In this document: positions 25,053 to 33,273 of the stretch, one piece after another
Position numbering within the stretch: position 1 is the first letter of the stretch
Layout: each line of letters begins with the position of its first letter
DNA from: UBA9619 sp964630665
Lineage (GTDB): Bacteria; Pseudomonadota; Gammaproteobacteria; Arenicellales; UBA868
Assembly (NCBI GenBank): GCA_964630665.1
Contig: CAZVVN010000004.1
Location: 1-64,000, forward strand
Length of the DNA stretch: 64,000 bases
Reading direction: 5' to 3'
Position numbers and translations under genes: made by a program
Notes under the pieces: generated by a model
The model's input: the letters and a program-made list of their open reading frames with translations, nothing else
Told to the model about the DNA's origin: nothing
Database searches by the model: none

Positions 25053-26507
25053 CTAGCGGACCAACGGTCCAACCAGCTGTAGTATCGGGGCCGGATAGAA
25101 GAACAGCACCAGGCATATTATCGTCGTCACACCGATCGCGATCAGGCAAGCCATAGGGGCTTCAGTGATACCCGCAGCGGTGCTGCGATCAACGCTGAAA
25201 AAAGCCCGGATTGGAATGGGGAGCAGGTAGGCGATATTGAGCAGTGTACTCAGCATCAGGACACCAACCAGGACTCCGTAGCCGGCGTCAAGTGCTCCGA
25301 AGGCCAGGTACCACTTGCCCCAGAAACCGCCCATGGGCGGCAATCCGGCGATACTGATGCTCGCCAGAAGGAACGCCCCCATGGTGATCGGCATCTGCCG
25401 TCCCAGGCCATTCATCTCGCTGATCTCGGTCTTATGAGCGGCGACAAGAATCGCCCCGGCGCAGAAAAACAGCGTGATCTTGCCAAACGCATGCATAGCA
25501 ATGTGCATGGTCGCCCCGATGATCCCGCTGGCGTTGGCCAACAGGGCCCCCATGACGATGTAGGATAACTGGCTGATTGTCGAGTAAGCGAGTCGACGCT
25601 TGAGGTTGTCCTGGTGTAGAGCAACCAGTGAGGCAATAATGATCGTCCCAGCAGCGACCCACAGCAGCCAGTCGGTAGAACGAGTGCTGTGTACAAGGTC
25701 GATCCCAAACACATAGATAGTGACCTTAAGGATGGCGAAAACACCCGCTTTGACCACGGCTACGGCATGCAGCAGGGCGCTGACCGGAGTGGGTGCGACC
25801 ATTGCCGCGGGCAGCCAGCGGTGAAACGGCATCAGGGCAGCTTTGCCAATGCCGAAGGCAAAAAGAGCAAATAGAATTCCGATAACCATCGGGGATGCCA
25901 CACCGGCCAATATGCCGCCTTCACGGAATGCTGTGGTGCCAGCCAGGTTCCATGTCCAGATGACCGCCAGCAGAAAGAACCCCATCGAGGTCGACATCAG
26001 GATGCCGAGATAGACCCGCGCACCGCGTTTGGCCTCGGTTGTGCCCGCGTGGGCGACAAGTGGGTAGGTGGATACTGTCAATAACTCGTAAAAGACAAAC
26101 AGAGTAAACAGGTTCTGTGCAAAAGCGACCCCGATCGCGCTGCCGATGGCGATAGCAAAGAAAGCGAAAAACCGAGTCTGATGCGGTTCGCCATGGCTGC
26201 GCATGTAGCCAATCGAGTAGATCGTCGTGACAATCCAGAGCGCACTGGCGATCAGGGCGAACAGCATCCCAAGCGGCTCTACTTGAAACGCTATGGGCAC
26301 CCCCGGCAGCGGTGTTGCCAGCAACAGGGTGGGTCGATGGCCGGCGAGGATGGTCGGTAGCAGGCACAAACCGGCGAGCAGTGTGGCAATACCACAGACA
26401 AGACTCATGCTCTCGCGAAGGTTGGGCCGGCTACCAGTGAACCCGACCAACGCCGCACCGGAGAAAGGCGCCAGGACGGCCAGGGCGAGAAAAAATGAAG
26501 AGCTCAT
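25053..26507 (-). CDS. Mrp-type antiporter D subunit homologue 2
   Basis: This 484-residue integral membrane protein has the antiporter-like subunit core: FAQNLFTLFVFYELLTVSTYPLVAHAGT with the conserved Glu, AFGIGKAALMPFHRWLPAAMVAPTPVSALLHAVAVVKAG with the central Lys, and LHQDNLKRRLAYSTISQLSYIVMG. It is a proton-conducting NuoM/MrpD-type unit. It starts 2 bases after the stop of mrpD and clearly belongs to the same operon. Having three such subunits is more like multi-subunit membrane-bound hydrogenase-related or extended Mrp complexes than the classical Bacillus Mrp. Confidence 0.9.
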   Translation of the reverse strand: MSSSFFLALAVLAPFSGAALVGFTGSRPNLRESMSLVCGIATLLAGLCLLPTILAGHRPTLLLATPLPGVPIAFQVEPLGMLFALIASALWIVTTIYSIGYMRSHGEPHQTRFFAFFAIAIGSAIGVAFAQNLFTLFVFYELLTVSTYPLVAHAGTTEAKRGARVYLGILMSTSMGFFLLAVIWTWNLAGTTAFREGGILAGVASPMVIGILFALFAFGIGKAALMPFHRWLPAAMVAPTPVSALLHAVAVVKAGVFAILKVTIYVFGIDLVHSTRSTDWLLWVAAGTIIIASLVALHQDNLKRRLAYSTISQLSYIVMGALLANASGIIGATMHIAMHAFGKITLFFCAGAILVAAHKTEISEMNGLGRQMPITMGAFLLASISIAGLPPMGGFWGKWYLAFGALDAGYGVLVGVLMLSTLLNIAYLLPIPIRAFFSVDRSTAAGITEAPMACLIAIGVTTIICLVLFFYPAPILQLVGPLVR

Positions 26508-26509
26508 GA

Positions 26510-27985
26510 CTAGCCGCCAGTCAAAAAGTCAGCGGCGAGTCGGGCCACATTCAAGCTCAAGTCCGTGCGGATACCGAAATAGATATTCGCGCCGATCAGC
26601 AACCAGGTAGGGAGCAACAGTGCCAGGGGAGCCTCTACGGAATCATCCCCACCCTCTGAGGCCGTTCTAAAGTAGGCGGTTTCCACGATCCGCCAGATAT
26701 AGATCACTGCCAGCAGTGCACCGACGACGATCACCACGACCAGCGGCCACCAGCCGTTCTCCAGCACGGCCTGTACCAGGACCCACTTGCTGATGAATCC
26801 GGCGGTGAGTGGCAGTCCGATAAGGCTCAACCCTCCGATCACGAAGGCTGCTGTCGTCCACGGCATTCGGAAGCCGATGCCGGCCAGGTCAGCCAGTCGG
26901 GTATTGCCAAGACGATAAGCCATGCAGCCTACGGCCAGAAACAGACCGCCCTTCATCAGGGCGTGGTTGAACAGGTGAACCAGTGTTGCAGTGAGACCAG
27001 CGGCAGTAGCCAGGCTGAGACCCAGCATCAGATAACCGATCTGGGCTACGCTGGAATAGGCCAGCATGCGTTTGACATTGTGCTGGAAAATCGCAATGCT
27101 GGATCCGGACAGTACGGCAGCAGTGCCAAGGACAACAAGGATCAGCTGCAGTGGCATGCTGTCGAAGGAAAAGGCCGTTCCAAACACACTGAACATGAAA
27201 CGCGCCAGAGCATAAACAGCGACCTTTGTCGCGGTCGCGGCGAGAAAAGCAGTTACCGCAGAAGGTGCATAGGTATAAGCATTGGGCAGCCAAAGGTGTA
27301 GAGGAAACAAAGCCAGCTTAAGGCCCATGCCGACGGTCAGAAAAGCGAACGCCGCACGAAGGGTGCGGTTGTGGGCTAGATCCGGAATCCGTGCGGCGAG
27401 ATCTGCCATGTTGAGCGTACCTGTCACTAGATAAAGCAGACCGACTGCGATCAGAATAAACGTCGCACCGATGGTGCCCATGATGAGGTACTGATAGGAC
27501 GCCGTCAGGGCCCTGCGGTCCGGACCCATTGCGATCAGGACGTAACTCGACAAAGATGAGATTTCGAGAAACACAAAAAGATTGAACGCATCGCCTGTGA
27601 TGGCCATGCCGAGCAGACCAGTCAGGCACAGCAGCCAGGCGGTGTAAAACAGGCTCTGCCGGTCATCGTCGATCTCGCTGGCCGCGCTTATCCTGGCAAA
27701 CAGGAGCACAGAAGTGCTGATGCCTGACACAACCATCAGCACAAAAGCGTTGACCAAGTCGACGCGATACTCAATGCCCCACGGCGCAGCCCAGCCGCCG
27801 AAATCATAAACGATGAGCCCCTTTTCCAAGGCCTCATCGAGCAGTAGCAATGCGATGCCCAAAGCGATTGTGCTGACGGTCACAGACAGCAACCAGGCCG
27901 CACGGCCAGACCGCAGCAACAGGCACAAAGGGGCTGCAATCAGGGGTAGCGTGACTTGCAGGGCCGGCAGTTGGTTGAGTATCAC
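26510..27985 (-). CDS. mrpD: Na+/H+ antiporter subunit MrpD (MnhD)
   Basis: The 491-residue protein shows LLGMAITGDAFNLFVFLEISSLSSYVLIA with the conserved acidic residue, FLTVGMGLKLALFPLHLWLPNAYTYAPSAVTAFLAATATK with the central Lys, and FQHNVKRMLAYSSVAQIGYLMLG. These are the diagnostic MrpD/NuoN-like features. It starts at a GTG (27985) that overlaps the mrpC stop as GTGA; the longer frame upstream is a shadow of mrpC. As in other Mrp complexes it should pump or exchange protons against Na+ or K+ together with subunits A-G. Confidence 0.92.
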   Translation of the reverse strand: MILNQLPALQVTLPLIAAPLCLLLRSGRAAWLLSVTVSTIALGIALLLLDEALEKGLIVYDFGGWAAPWGIEYRVDLVNAFVLMVVSGISTSVLLFARISAASEIDDDRQSLFYTAWLLCLTGLLGMAITGDAFNLFVFLEISSLSSYVLIAMGPDRRALTASYQYLIMGTIGATFILIAVGLLYLVTGTLNMADLAARIPDLAHNRTLRAAFAFLTVGMGLKLALFPLHLWLPNAYTYAPSAVTAFLAATATKVAVYALARFMFSVFGTAFSFDSMPLQLILVVLGTAAVLSGSSIAIFQHNVKRMLAYSSVAQIGYLMLGLSLATAAGLTATLVHLFNHALMKGGLFLAVGCMAYRLGNTRLADLAGIGFRMPWTTAAFVIGGLSLIGLPLTAGFISKWVLVQAVLENGWWPLVVVIVVGALLAVIYIWRIVETAYFRTASEGGDDSVEAPLALLLPTWLLIGANIYFGIRTDLSLNVARLAADFLTGG

Positions 27986-28335
27986 AACGACTCGTCCTGT
28001 CGGTGGATCTCGTCTTCCTCGGCGGTACCGTAGGCTTCCCGGATACGCACCACCAAGGCCAGACCCAGTGCCGTTGTAGCCACCCCGACCACGATCGCTG
28101 TGAGAATCAGCACATGGGGCAGCGGGTTGGAGTAGTTCTCGATGCCTTCTCGAAGTATCGGGGCAGCACCCCCGCTGACTTTGCCGGCGCTGATGTACAG
28201 TATGAACACAGACGCCTGAAACAGATTCAGGCCGATGATCTTCTTGACCAGATTGCCGCTGGCAATGACCACGTAAAACCCGGTCATCATAAGAAAGATG
28301 ACGATCCAATAGTTGTAAAGACCCAGCGCGTTCAA
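27982..28335 (-). CDS. mrpC: Na+/H+ antiporter subunit MrpC (NuoK-like)
   Basis: A 117-residue, three-helix NuoK-like protein: YNYWIVIFLMMTGFYVVIASGNLVKKIIGLNLFQASVFILYIS with the conserved NxxK(K)xxGxxxxQ pattern, and LPHVLILTAIVVGVATTALGLALVVRI with the conserved PHVLILTAIVVG motif of MrpC. It has 4-bp overlaps with mrpB upstream (ATGA) and mrpD downstream (GTGA), which is the typical sign of translational coupling in this operon. Confidence 0.94.
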   Translation of the reverse strand: MNALGLYNYWIVIFLMMTGFYVVIASGNLVKKIIGLNLFQASVFILYISAGKVSGGAAPILREGIENYSNPLPHVLILTAIVVGVATTALGLALVVRIREAYGTAEEDEIHRQDESL

Positions 28336-28754
28336 AGCTCGTCCTGTCGTCCGGCAAAGGCTAGAAACAAAGTGATCATTACTGCCGCTACGGTAATTCC
28401 GACGCCCAGTTCGACGAGAAAAATACCGATGTGCTGGCCATGCAACGGGTTGTTGGCCAGTGCGTCATAGTCCAGAAATTGCGAACCCAGCAGTTGGGAT
28501 ACTGTGCCGACACCAGCAAAGAGAATCAGCCCGAGCGCGGTTACTGTACGCAGTACAGCAGGCGGGACAACGGTGCGGGCGGCCCTGGTGCCGAAGACCA
28601 AGGCGTAGAGGATGAATGCCGCGGCAAAAATCACTCCGGCCTGGAACCCTCCTCCAGGACCGTAGTCCCCGTGGAACTGAACATAAAGGGCGAACAGCAG
28701 TATCAACGGGATGGCGATTTTGGTCACCACGCGCAGTACTGGGTTGTCTCTCAC
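28332..28754 (-). CDS. mrpB: Na+/H+ antiporter subunit MrpB (MnhB domain)
   Basis: The 140-residue protein has the MnhB domain: IPLILLFALYVQFHGDYGPGGGFQAGVIFAAAFILYALVFG with the conserved HG...PGGGFQ(A/G)G motif, and a C-terminal IGIFLVELGVGITVAAVMITLFLAFAG. It overlaps the preceding DUF4040-type gene and the following mrpC by 4 bp each. In Bacillus the same region is either a separate MrpB or linked to MrpA; here it is separate. Confidence 0.93.
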   Translation of the reverse strand: MRDNPVLRVVTKIAIPLILLFALYVQFHGDYGPGGGFQAGVIFAAAFILYALVFGTRAARTVVPPAVLRTVTALGLILFAGVGTVSQLLGSQFLDYDALANNPLHGQHIGIFLVELGVGITVAAVMITLFLAFAGRQDEL

Positions 28755-29311
28755 GTCTTTTCCTGTTCCGTGGGTTGTGTGCTGGGTCTGCGTCGACGCA
28801 GACCCAGCAGTGCCAGGATGCCGACGCCAGCAGTAAAGATCACCGTCAATTCCCCCAGGGTGTCGTAGCCTCTATAACTTGCCAGAACCACGGTCACCAC
28901 GTTTGGAATACCAATCTCTTCTGGTGACTGTTCCAGGTAACGGGGCGCGACGTGCCGCTGAACCGGCGCGTCGGGATCTCCGAAACCGGGCATATCCAGA
29001 GTCCCGTAAACCAGTGCCGCGCCTGTTACGATAACGACCGCCAGGGGTAGTAGCGGGCGATGCGATGGGCGCAGTTCTTGACGACCTACCAGACCGATAG
29101 TGGCAAGCATGAGAATGGTGGAAATGCCGACACCGACCGCAGCCTCGGTAAACGCCACATCAACGGCGTCCAGTACAACGAATACCACGGCGGCCAGCAG
29201 GCTGTAGATGCCGAACATCATTGTCACAGCAAAAAGATCATGCAGACGGATGGCCGCCAAAGCGGTCACGGCCAGCAAGCCGAGTAACACGAAATTAACC
29301 AGTTCGATCAC
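28751..29311 (-). CDS. DUF4040/MbhD-type subunit (MrpA C-terminal-like)
   Basis: A 186-residue membrane protein. The N-terminal part (LLGLLAVTALAAIRLHDLFAVTMMFGIYSLLAAVVFVVLDAVDVAFTEAAVG, then VGISTILMLATIGLVGR) matches the DUF4040/MbhD module that forms the C-terminal region of full-length MrpA. The C-terminal part (YRGYDTLGELTVIFTAGVGIL) matches the MbhE-like segment. It thus supplies the MrpA C-terminal modules without the large NuoL-like N-terminal domain, which the additional D-type subunits may replace. GTG at 29311 overlaps the mrpG stop as GTGA. Confidence 0.85.
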   Translation of the reverse strand: MIELVNFVLLGLLAVTALAAIRLHDLFAVTMMFGIYSLLAAVVFVVLDAVDVAFTEAAVGVGISTILMLATIGLVGRQELRPSHRPLLPLAVVIVTGAALVYGTLDMPGFGDPDAPVQRHVAPRYLEQSPEEIGIPNVVTVVLASYRGYDTLGELTVIFTAGVGILALLGLRRRRPSTQPTEQEKT

Positions 29312-29628
29312 TGGCTGTCTCCGGATCCTCCCAGCCAGGGCCGGCGTGCTCCGTGTATAGCGGCTCGGGCCAGCGCATGTGAGGCTGTCGGGTTGAGCAG
29401 TAGCAGGAACAACAGAACGATTGCCAGTTTTACCAGAAGCAGGTTCCAGCCAGCAATCAGCATCAGCCCGGCTATAGTCGTGCCGGCCCCGATAGTGTCG
29501 GTGATGCCGGCCGCATGCATACGGGTAAAAACATCTGGCATGCGTAAAATCCCAACTCCGCCGACCACCGTGAACAGCGCACCGGTCAACAGCAGGATAC
29601 CACTGAGTATCGCCAGCCCGGAACTCAT
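29308..29628 (-). CDS. mrpG: Na+/H+ antiporter subunit MrpG (MnhG)
   Basis: A 106-residue protein with three hydrophobic helices: LAILSGILLLTGALFTVVGGVGILRMPDVFTRMHAAGITDTIGAGTTIAGLMLIAG. The LRMPDVFTRMHAAG motif is the MrpG signature. It overlaps mrpF upstream and the DUF4040-type gene downstream by 4 bp. MrpG is a small structural subunit that contacts MrpF and MrpE in the complex. Confidence 0.95.
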   Translation of the reverse strand: MSSGLAILSGILLLTGALFTVVGGVGILRMPDVFTRMHAAGITDTIGAGTTIAGLMLIAGWNLLLVKLAIVLLFLLLLNPTASHALARAAIHGARRPWLGGSGDSQ

Positions 29629-29918
29629 GGATTCTCCTCCAGCGAGTCCGGGCGCGGTTGACCAAGGTCTCCGAATTCAGAGACCTTGAGTACCGCGACG
29701 GTACTGATGAACCCGATCAATGCGTACATTAAGGCGATGTCCAGGTAAAGTTCCGCTTCACCGGTGACGAACCCGAGGACTGAGATCAGCAGCACAGTCT
29801 TGGTGCTGAATGCGTTCGAGGCCAGGATTCGGTCGTACACGGTCGGGCCCTTAACGGCCCTGATCAGTGCCAGGCCCATCGTTGCCAGCAGGGCAAGGAC
29901 GGCGATGATGAGTGTCAT
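29625..29918 (-). CDS. mrpF: Na+/H+ antiporter subunit MrpF (MnhF)
   Basis: A 97-residue, three-helix subunit containing the family motif LALIRAVKGPTVYDRILASNAFSTKTVLLISVLGF, followed by YLDIALMYALIGFISTVAVLKV. It overlaps mrpE and mrpG by 4 bp each. Its role is structural, in the small-subunit side of the antiporter complex. Confidence 0.95.
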   Translation of the reverse strand: MTLIIAVLALLATMGLALIRAVKGPTVYDRILASNAFSTKTVLLISVLGFVTGEAELYLDIALMYALIGFISTVAVLKVSEFGDLGQPRPDSLEENP

Positions 29919-30454
29919 GGTGCTTCCAGGCGCCGGCTGCGTCTGCCCATCTCACCGGTCTGCAACTCGGTTGCCGAAGCCGCACTCAAAGCATGGACTT
30001 CGATCTCTTCCTCCAGTACTTCCAGGGAGATCGTGCCAGGTGTGAGTGTGATTGAGTTGGCATAAGCCACTCGCCCAGGTGCGGTCTTTGGGTCGGTTGG
30101 TACGCGGATAATGGACGGTTCGATCGACAGTTGTGGCCGAATGATGCGCAAAGCGACGTCCAGGCAGGAGCTGATAATTTCCTTGGCAAGCCATGGTGCA
30201 TAGCGCACCAGCCCCGGCAGAAGTGTCATCGGCTGTCCCTCGGCATCGACGATGCCCATGCGTAGGCTGATCAGGGTAACGCTTACAGCGGACAGAGTAC
30301 CCAGAGAAATCAGAAGGGGATCGTAGTGCCCAGACAACATCAGCCAGAGGCCAAGGAGTAGGAAAAATAAAGTCAGTGGACGTGCCAACGGGTTAATCCT
30401 GGCAATATGAGTTGGACGGTGAGGACAATCTTCCGGATGTTTGCAGTCGAGCAA
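29915..30454 (-). CDS. mrpE: Na+/H+ antiporter subunit MrpE (MnhE)
   Basis: First gene of the Mrp operon. The 179-residue product has two N-terminal hydrophobic segments (LTLFFLLLGLWLMLSGH, DPLLISLGTLSAVSVTLIS) and the MrpE hallmark segment RYAPWLAKEIISSCLDVALRIIRPQLSIEPSII, then AYANSITLTPGTISLEVLEEEIEVHAL. The N-terminal 20 residues (CKHPEDCPHRPTHIARINP) are unusual in having two Cys and several His; an alternative start may lie a little downstream. A promoter should lie in the 70 bases before the pdhR-like gene end, but none is clear. Confidence 0.92.
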   Translation of the reverse strand: MLDCKHPEDCPHRPTHIARINPLARPLTLFFLLLGLWLMLSGHYDPLLISLGTLSAVSVTLISLRMGIVDAEGQPMTLLPGLVRYAPWLAKEIISSCLDVALRIIRPQLSIEPSIIRVPTDPKTAPGRVAYANSITLTPGTISLEVLEEEIEVHALSAASATELQTGEMGRRSRRLEAP

Positions 30455-30523
30455 ACGATCTTAAAGGATGGCTGGAAGTCGGAGAATTATTTTCCACAGA
30501 TTCTGGCGTGCACTGACGGGATT

Positions 30524-31276
30524 TCAACCCGTAGCAATGCCCTCTGCCCGGCGACTCGCCCGTGCTTCGCGCTGGCGCTGCGTGTCCATCTTGAGTAATG
30601 TGGTCTCAACGAAATCGATGTGTTTGTCCGAGGCCGAGCGGGCCGCTTTCTGGTCGCCATGAATGATAGCGGTCATCAGATGGTAGTGCTGGTCACGGAC
30701 ATGCTCGAAGCGATCCGGCTGGGTATAGAGACTCTCGAGGTTGTAGCGGATGCTTTTCCGCAGCAGGGAGAACAGGCTGCGCATGACGTGCACCAGCACG
30801 ACATTGTGAGATGCCTCCGCAATAGCCAGGTGAAAATCGGCATCGGCCTTGGCCTCCAGTAACGCGTCCTTGCTTTGGTGAGAGACGATCAGTCTTTTGT
30901 ATGTCTCTCTAAGATTACTGATATCAGCGTCGGTTCGTCGTTCTGCCGCATAATAGGCAGCCAGTGACTCAATAGCGTGACGAAGCTCCAGTACATCCGC
31001 GTGGCTGTCGGGCGAACTGCTGATCAACTCCAGCAGTGGGTCCTCAAGAGACGGGTTCAGTCTTTCGGTGACTGTCGTACCGCCACCGCGCCTGGAGACC
31101 AGCATGCCCCGGGCCGAAAGCTTCTGTAACGCTTCGCGCAGAGACGGTCGGGAGACACCCATCTGCTCGGCAAATTTACGCTCGGCCGGCAGTCGTTGGC
31201 CGGGTTTGAGCGCTCCCTCAAGGATCAATCTCTGAATTTTTTCAACCACTAGGTCTGATACACGCGGACTGTCCAT
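30524..31276 (-). CDS. pdhR: GntR/FCD-family transcriptional regulator, PdhR-like
   Basis: A 250-residue regulator with an N-terminal winged helix (LEGALKPGQRLPAERKFAEQ, then MGVSRPSLREALQKLSARGML and SRRGGGTTV) and a C-terminal FCD domain (LRHAIESLAAYYAAERRTDADI, ADFHLAIAEASHNVVLVHVMRSL, MTAIIHGDQKAARSASDKHIDFVE). The order and wording are close to E. coli PdhR, which represses the pyruvate dehydrogenase operon and is released by pyruvate; LldR and FadR are other relatives. The ATG at 31276 has AGGAG 4 bases upstream. A TGGTnnnACCA operator lies just upstream, suggesting autoregulation. The target genes are not in this window. Confidence 0.82.
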   Translation of the reverse strand: MDSPRVSDLVVEKIQRLILEGALKPGQRLPAERKFAEQMGVSRPSLREALQKLSARGMLVSRRGGGTTVTERLNPSLEDPLLELISSSPDSHADVLELRHAIESLAAYYAAERRTDADISNLRETYKRLIVSHQSKDALLEAKADADFHLAIAEASHNVVLVHVMRSLFSLLRKSIRYNLESLYTQPDRFEHVRDQHYHLMTAIIHGDQKAARSASDKHIDFVETTLLKMDTQRQREARASRRAEGIATG

Positions 31277-31292
31277 AGATCTCCTGGTAACC

Positions 31293-31303
31293 TGGTAAGA
31301 CCA
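31293..31303. promoter_or_regulatory. PdhR/FCD-type operator TGGTAAGACCA
   Basis: TGGTAAGACCA is an inverted repeat with a three-base spacer, matching the TGGTnnnACCA core bound by PdhR and related FCD regulators. It lies 17 bases upstream of the start codon of the pdhR-like gene and next to a second half-site-like TGGTAACC. This position would let the regulator repress its own promoter. Assignment is by consensus only. Confidence 0.6.
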
Positions 31304-31411
31304 ATACATCTACACCATACCACCGGTGATGTCCGGGGTAAACGACCCCGTCACCGATTCCTCTTCAGGAGCGTTCCCCTGTTGCTACAGGTCGCGGGGG
31401 TTGCCTACGGT

Positions 31412-32284
31412 TCAGCCTGCGCTCTCGAAGCTGTGCGCCATGAAAGCCTCAATGCTCTGCGGTCGCTCCTGTGGGTCCAGGGAAAGCGAAGATTCGACTG
31501 CTTTGAGAAGTTCGAACGGGTATTTTCCCGCCCATTTAACGGTCAGCGGTTCCAGCGCCACACCGTCTTTGCGGCGCAGCGCAGGGGGCGGTGGTTTTCC
31601 GGTGATACAGTTGTACATGGTGGCACCGAGGCCGTAGATATCGGTCCATGGCCCTAGCGGGTCGTCTAGGTACTGTTCTGGCGGGGCAAAACCATGGGTC
31701 ACCGTCAGGAACGAACTGAACCGGTCCTCGCTGTCGACTGTCATGGCAGCGCCGAAGTCCAGCAGCAGGGGCTCGCCGTTCTTTCGCAGTAGAATGTTTG
31801 CTGGTTTGACGTCGAGATGAACCAGTCCAAGTTGGTGCACTCGGTGTAATCCGTCACCGATTCTTGGGAATACCTGTTTCATAAACGCGAGATCGAGATT
31901 CTCCCGTAACTTGCTGATAAACCATTGCAGATCCTTGCCCTCTTCGCGTGCCATGACTATGTACACGGTGTTGTTGGCCTTAAAGGAGTCAGTCACGCTG
32001 ACCATGTTAGGATGGTTTAGTTCTTTTAATGCGGTGGCTTCGACAATGAATTTCTGCAATCCATCATTGAATGGGCCTTGATTCATCGTGGAACTGACTG
32101 TGATGCTGCCATCGGCATTACGGGTAACAAGGCCCTGTGGGCAGTACTCTTTGATGACGAAATTTTTTCGCGACAGTTCCTGGGATGCGAGGTACACCAG
32201 ACTGAACCCACCACCGCCCAGCACCTCACCAAGAGAATAGCCCTTAAGCACATAGCCTTTTTTGAGTGGTAATCTGCTGGACAC
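31412..32284 (-). CDS. Serine/threonine protein kinase (Hanks type)
   Basis: The 290-residue soluble kinase has a Gly-rich loop (EVLGGGGFSLVYLAS), the ATP-binding Lys in NFVIKEYCPQG, a catalytic loop HLDVKPANILL (HLD in place of HRD), LLLDFGAAM with the DFG motif, and FAPPEQYLDDPLGPWTDIYGLGATMYN in the APE/substrate region. No membrane helix or PASTA domain is present, and no PP2C phosphatase gene is adjacent. Such kinases are often found beside yicC-gmk in gammaproteobacteria; here it is divergent from yicC. Its substrates are unknown. Confidence 0.88.
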   Translation of the reverse strand: MSSRLPLKKGYVLKGYSLGEVLGGGGFSLVYLASQELSRKNFVIKEYCPQGLVTRNADGSITVSSTMNQGPFNDGLQKFIVEATALKELNHPNMVSVTDSFKANNTVYIVMAREEGKDLQWFISKLRENLDLAFMKQVFPRIGDGLHRVHQLGLVHLDVKPANILLRKNGEPLLLDFGAAMTVDSEDRFSSFLTVTHGFAPPEQYLDDPLGPWTDIYGLGATMYNCITGKPPPPALRRKDGVALEPLTVKWAGKYPFELLKAVESSLSLDPQERPQSIEAFMAHSFESAG

Positions 32285-32406
32285 TGTTCAGTTCCTGTGT
32301 ATCGGCCTCATCCCGAGGACGGCGGTTCATCAAAATTACAGTATAGTCGCTGAAAAGGCCGGATGCAGTTGAATCTGTCCCTCTAATCAACGATGGAGAA
32401 GCGGAC

Positions 32407-33273
32407 TTGGTCTGCAGCATGACAGCGTTTGTACGCCGCGAAGCCCAGGGAGAGTTGGCACACCTCACATGGGAGGTGCGAAGTGTCAATCACCGATATC
32501 TGGAGGTCTCAATGCGCCTGCCCGAAGAGATGCGAAGTGCCGAGTCGCAGTTCCGGGCGACCCTGCAGGCCACCCTCGGACGTGGACGAATTGACGCGAC
32601 TCTGCGACACCAAGCCCCGGAGAGCGACTCGCACCAACCTGCGCTTAATCTGGAGATGGTCAGTCGACTGGACGGCTGGGCGAAGACCATCCAGTCGCTG
32701 GTACCGGGTACAGCCGGGCTGACCACCGCGGATGTACTCAGGTGGCCTGGAGTGATGATGCCGCACACTACAGATGAAGAAAAACTCTCGACACTGGCCA
32801 ACGATCTGTTGAAATCGGCCGTCGCCGATTTGATTGTCCAACGGCAGCGAGAAGGTGAACAGCTTGCGCAGGTGATCGGTGAAAAAGTCACCGCGGCACG
32901 CTCAATTGTAGAGACTGTTCAGCTAAAGGTGCCAGAACTCGAGCAAATTCAACGTCAGCGCCTGATCGATCGGGTGGCCGAGTTTCGGGAACAAATGGAG
33001 TCTGGCCGTTTCGAACAAGAGCTGGTACTGCTGCTGGCTCGGGCAGACGTTGTCGAGGAAATCGATCGACTCCGGGTGCATCTTCAGGAGGTTGAACGAG
33101 TACTTGGTCAGCCGGGACCCGTCGGCCGGCGGCTTGATTTCCTCATGCAGGAGCTTAACCGCGAGGCCAATACCTTGGGTTCAAAATCAAACCACACCAC
33201 GACTACTAACGCCTCCGTTGACCTGAAAGTGCTGATCGAACAGATGCGTGAGCAGGTCCAGAACATCGAGTAG
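32407..33273 (+). CDS. yicC: YicC-family endoribonuclease
   Basis: The 288-residue protein aligns with E. coli YicC, recently described as an endoribonuclease: VCSMTAFVRREAQGELAHLTWEVRSVNHRYLEVSMRLPEEMR at the start and a C-terminal GRRLDFLMQELNREANTLGSKSNH motif followed by VDLKVLIEQMREQVQNIE, the DUF1732 region. The TTG at 32407 is preferred because it gives the family start (V-C-S-M-T-A) and has GGAGAAG about 6 bases upstream. It is immediately followed by gmk without any intergenic base. Confidence 0.93.
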   Translation: MVCSMTAFVRREAQGELAHLTWEVRSVNHRYLEVSMRLPEEMRSAESQFRATLQATLGRGRIDATLRHQAPESDSHQPALNLEMVSRLDGWAKTIQSLVPGTAGLTTADVLRWPGVMMPHTTDEEKLSTLANDLLKSAVADLIVQRQREGEQLAQVIGEKVTAARSIVETVQLKVPELEQIQRQRLIDRVAEFREQMESGRFEQELVLLLARADVVEEIDRLRVHLQEVERVLGQPGPVGRRLDFLMQELNREANTLGSKSNHTTTTNASVDLKVLIEQMREQVQNIE

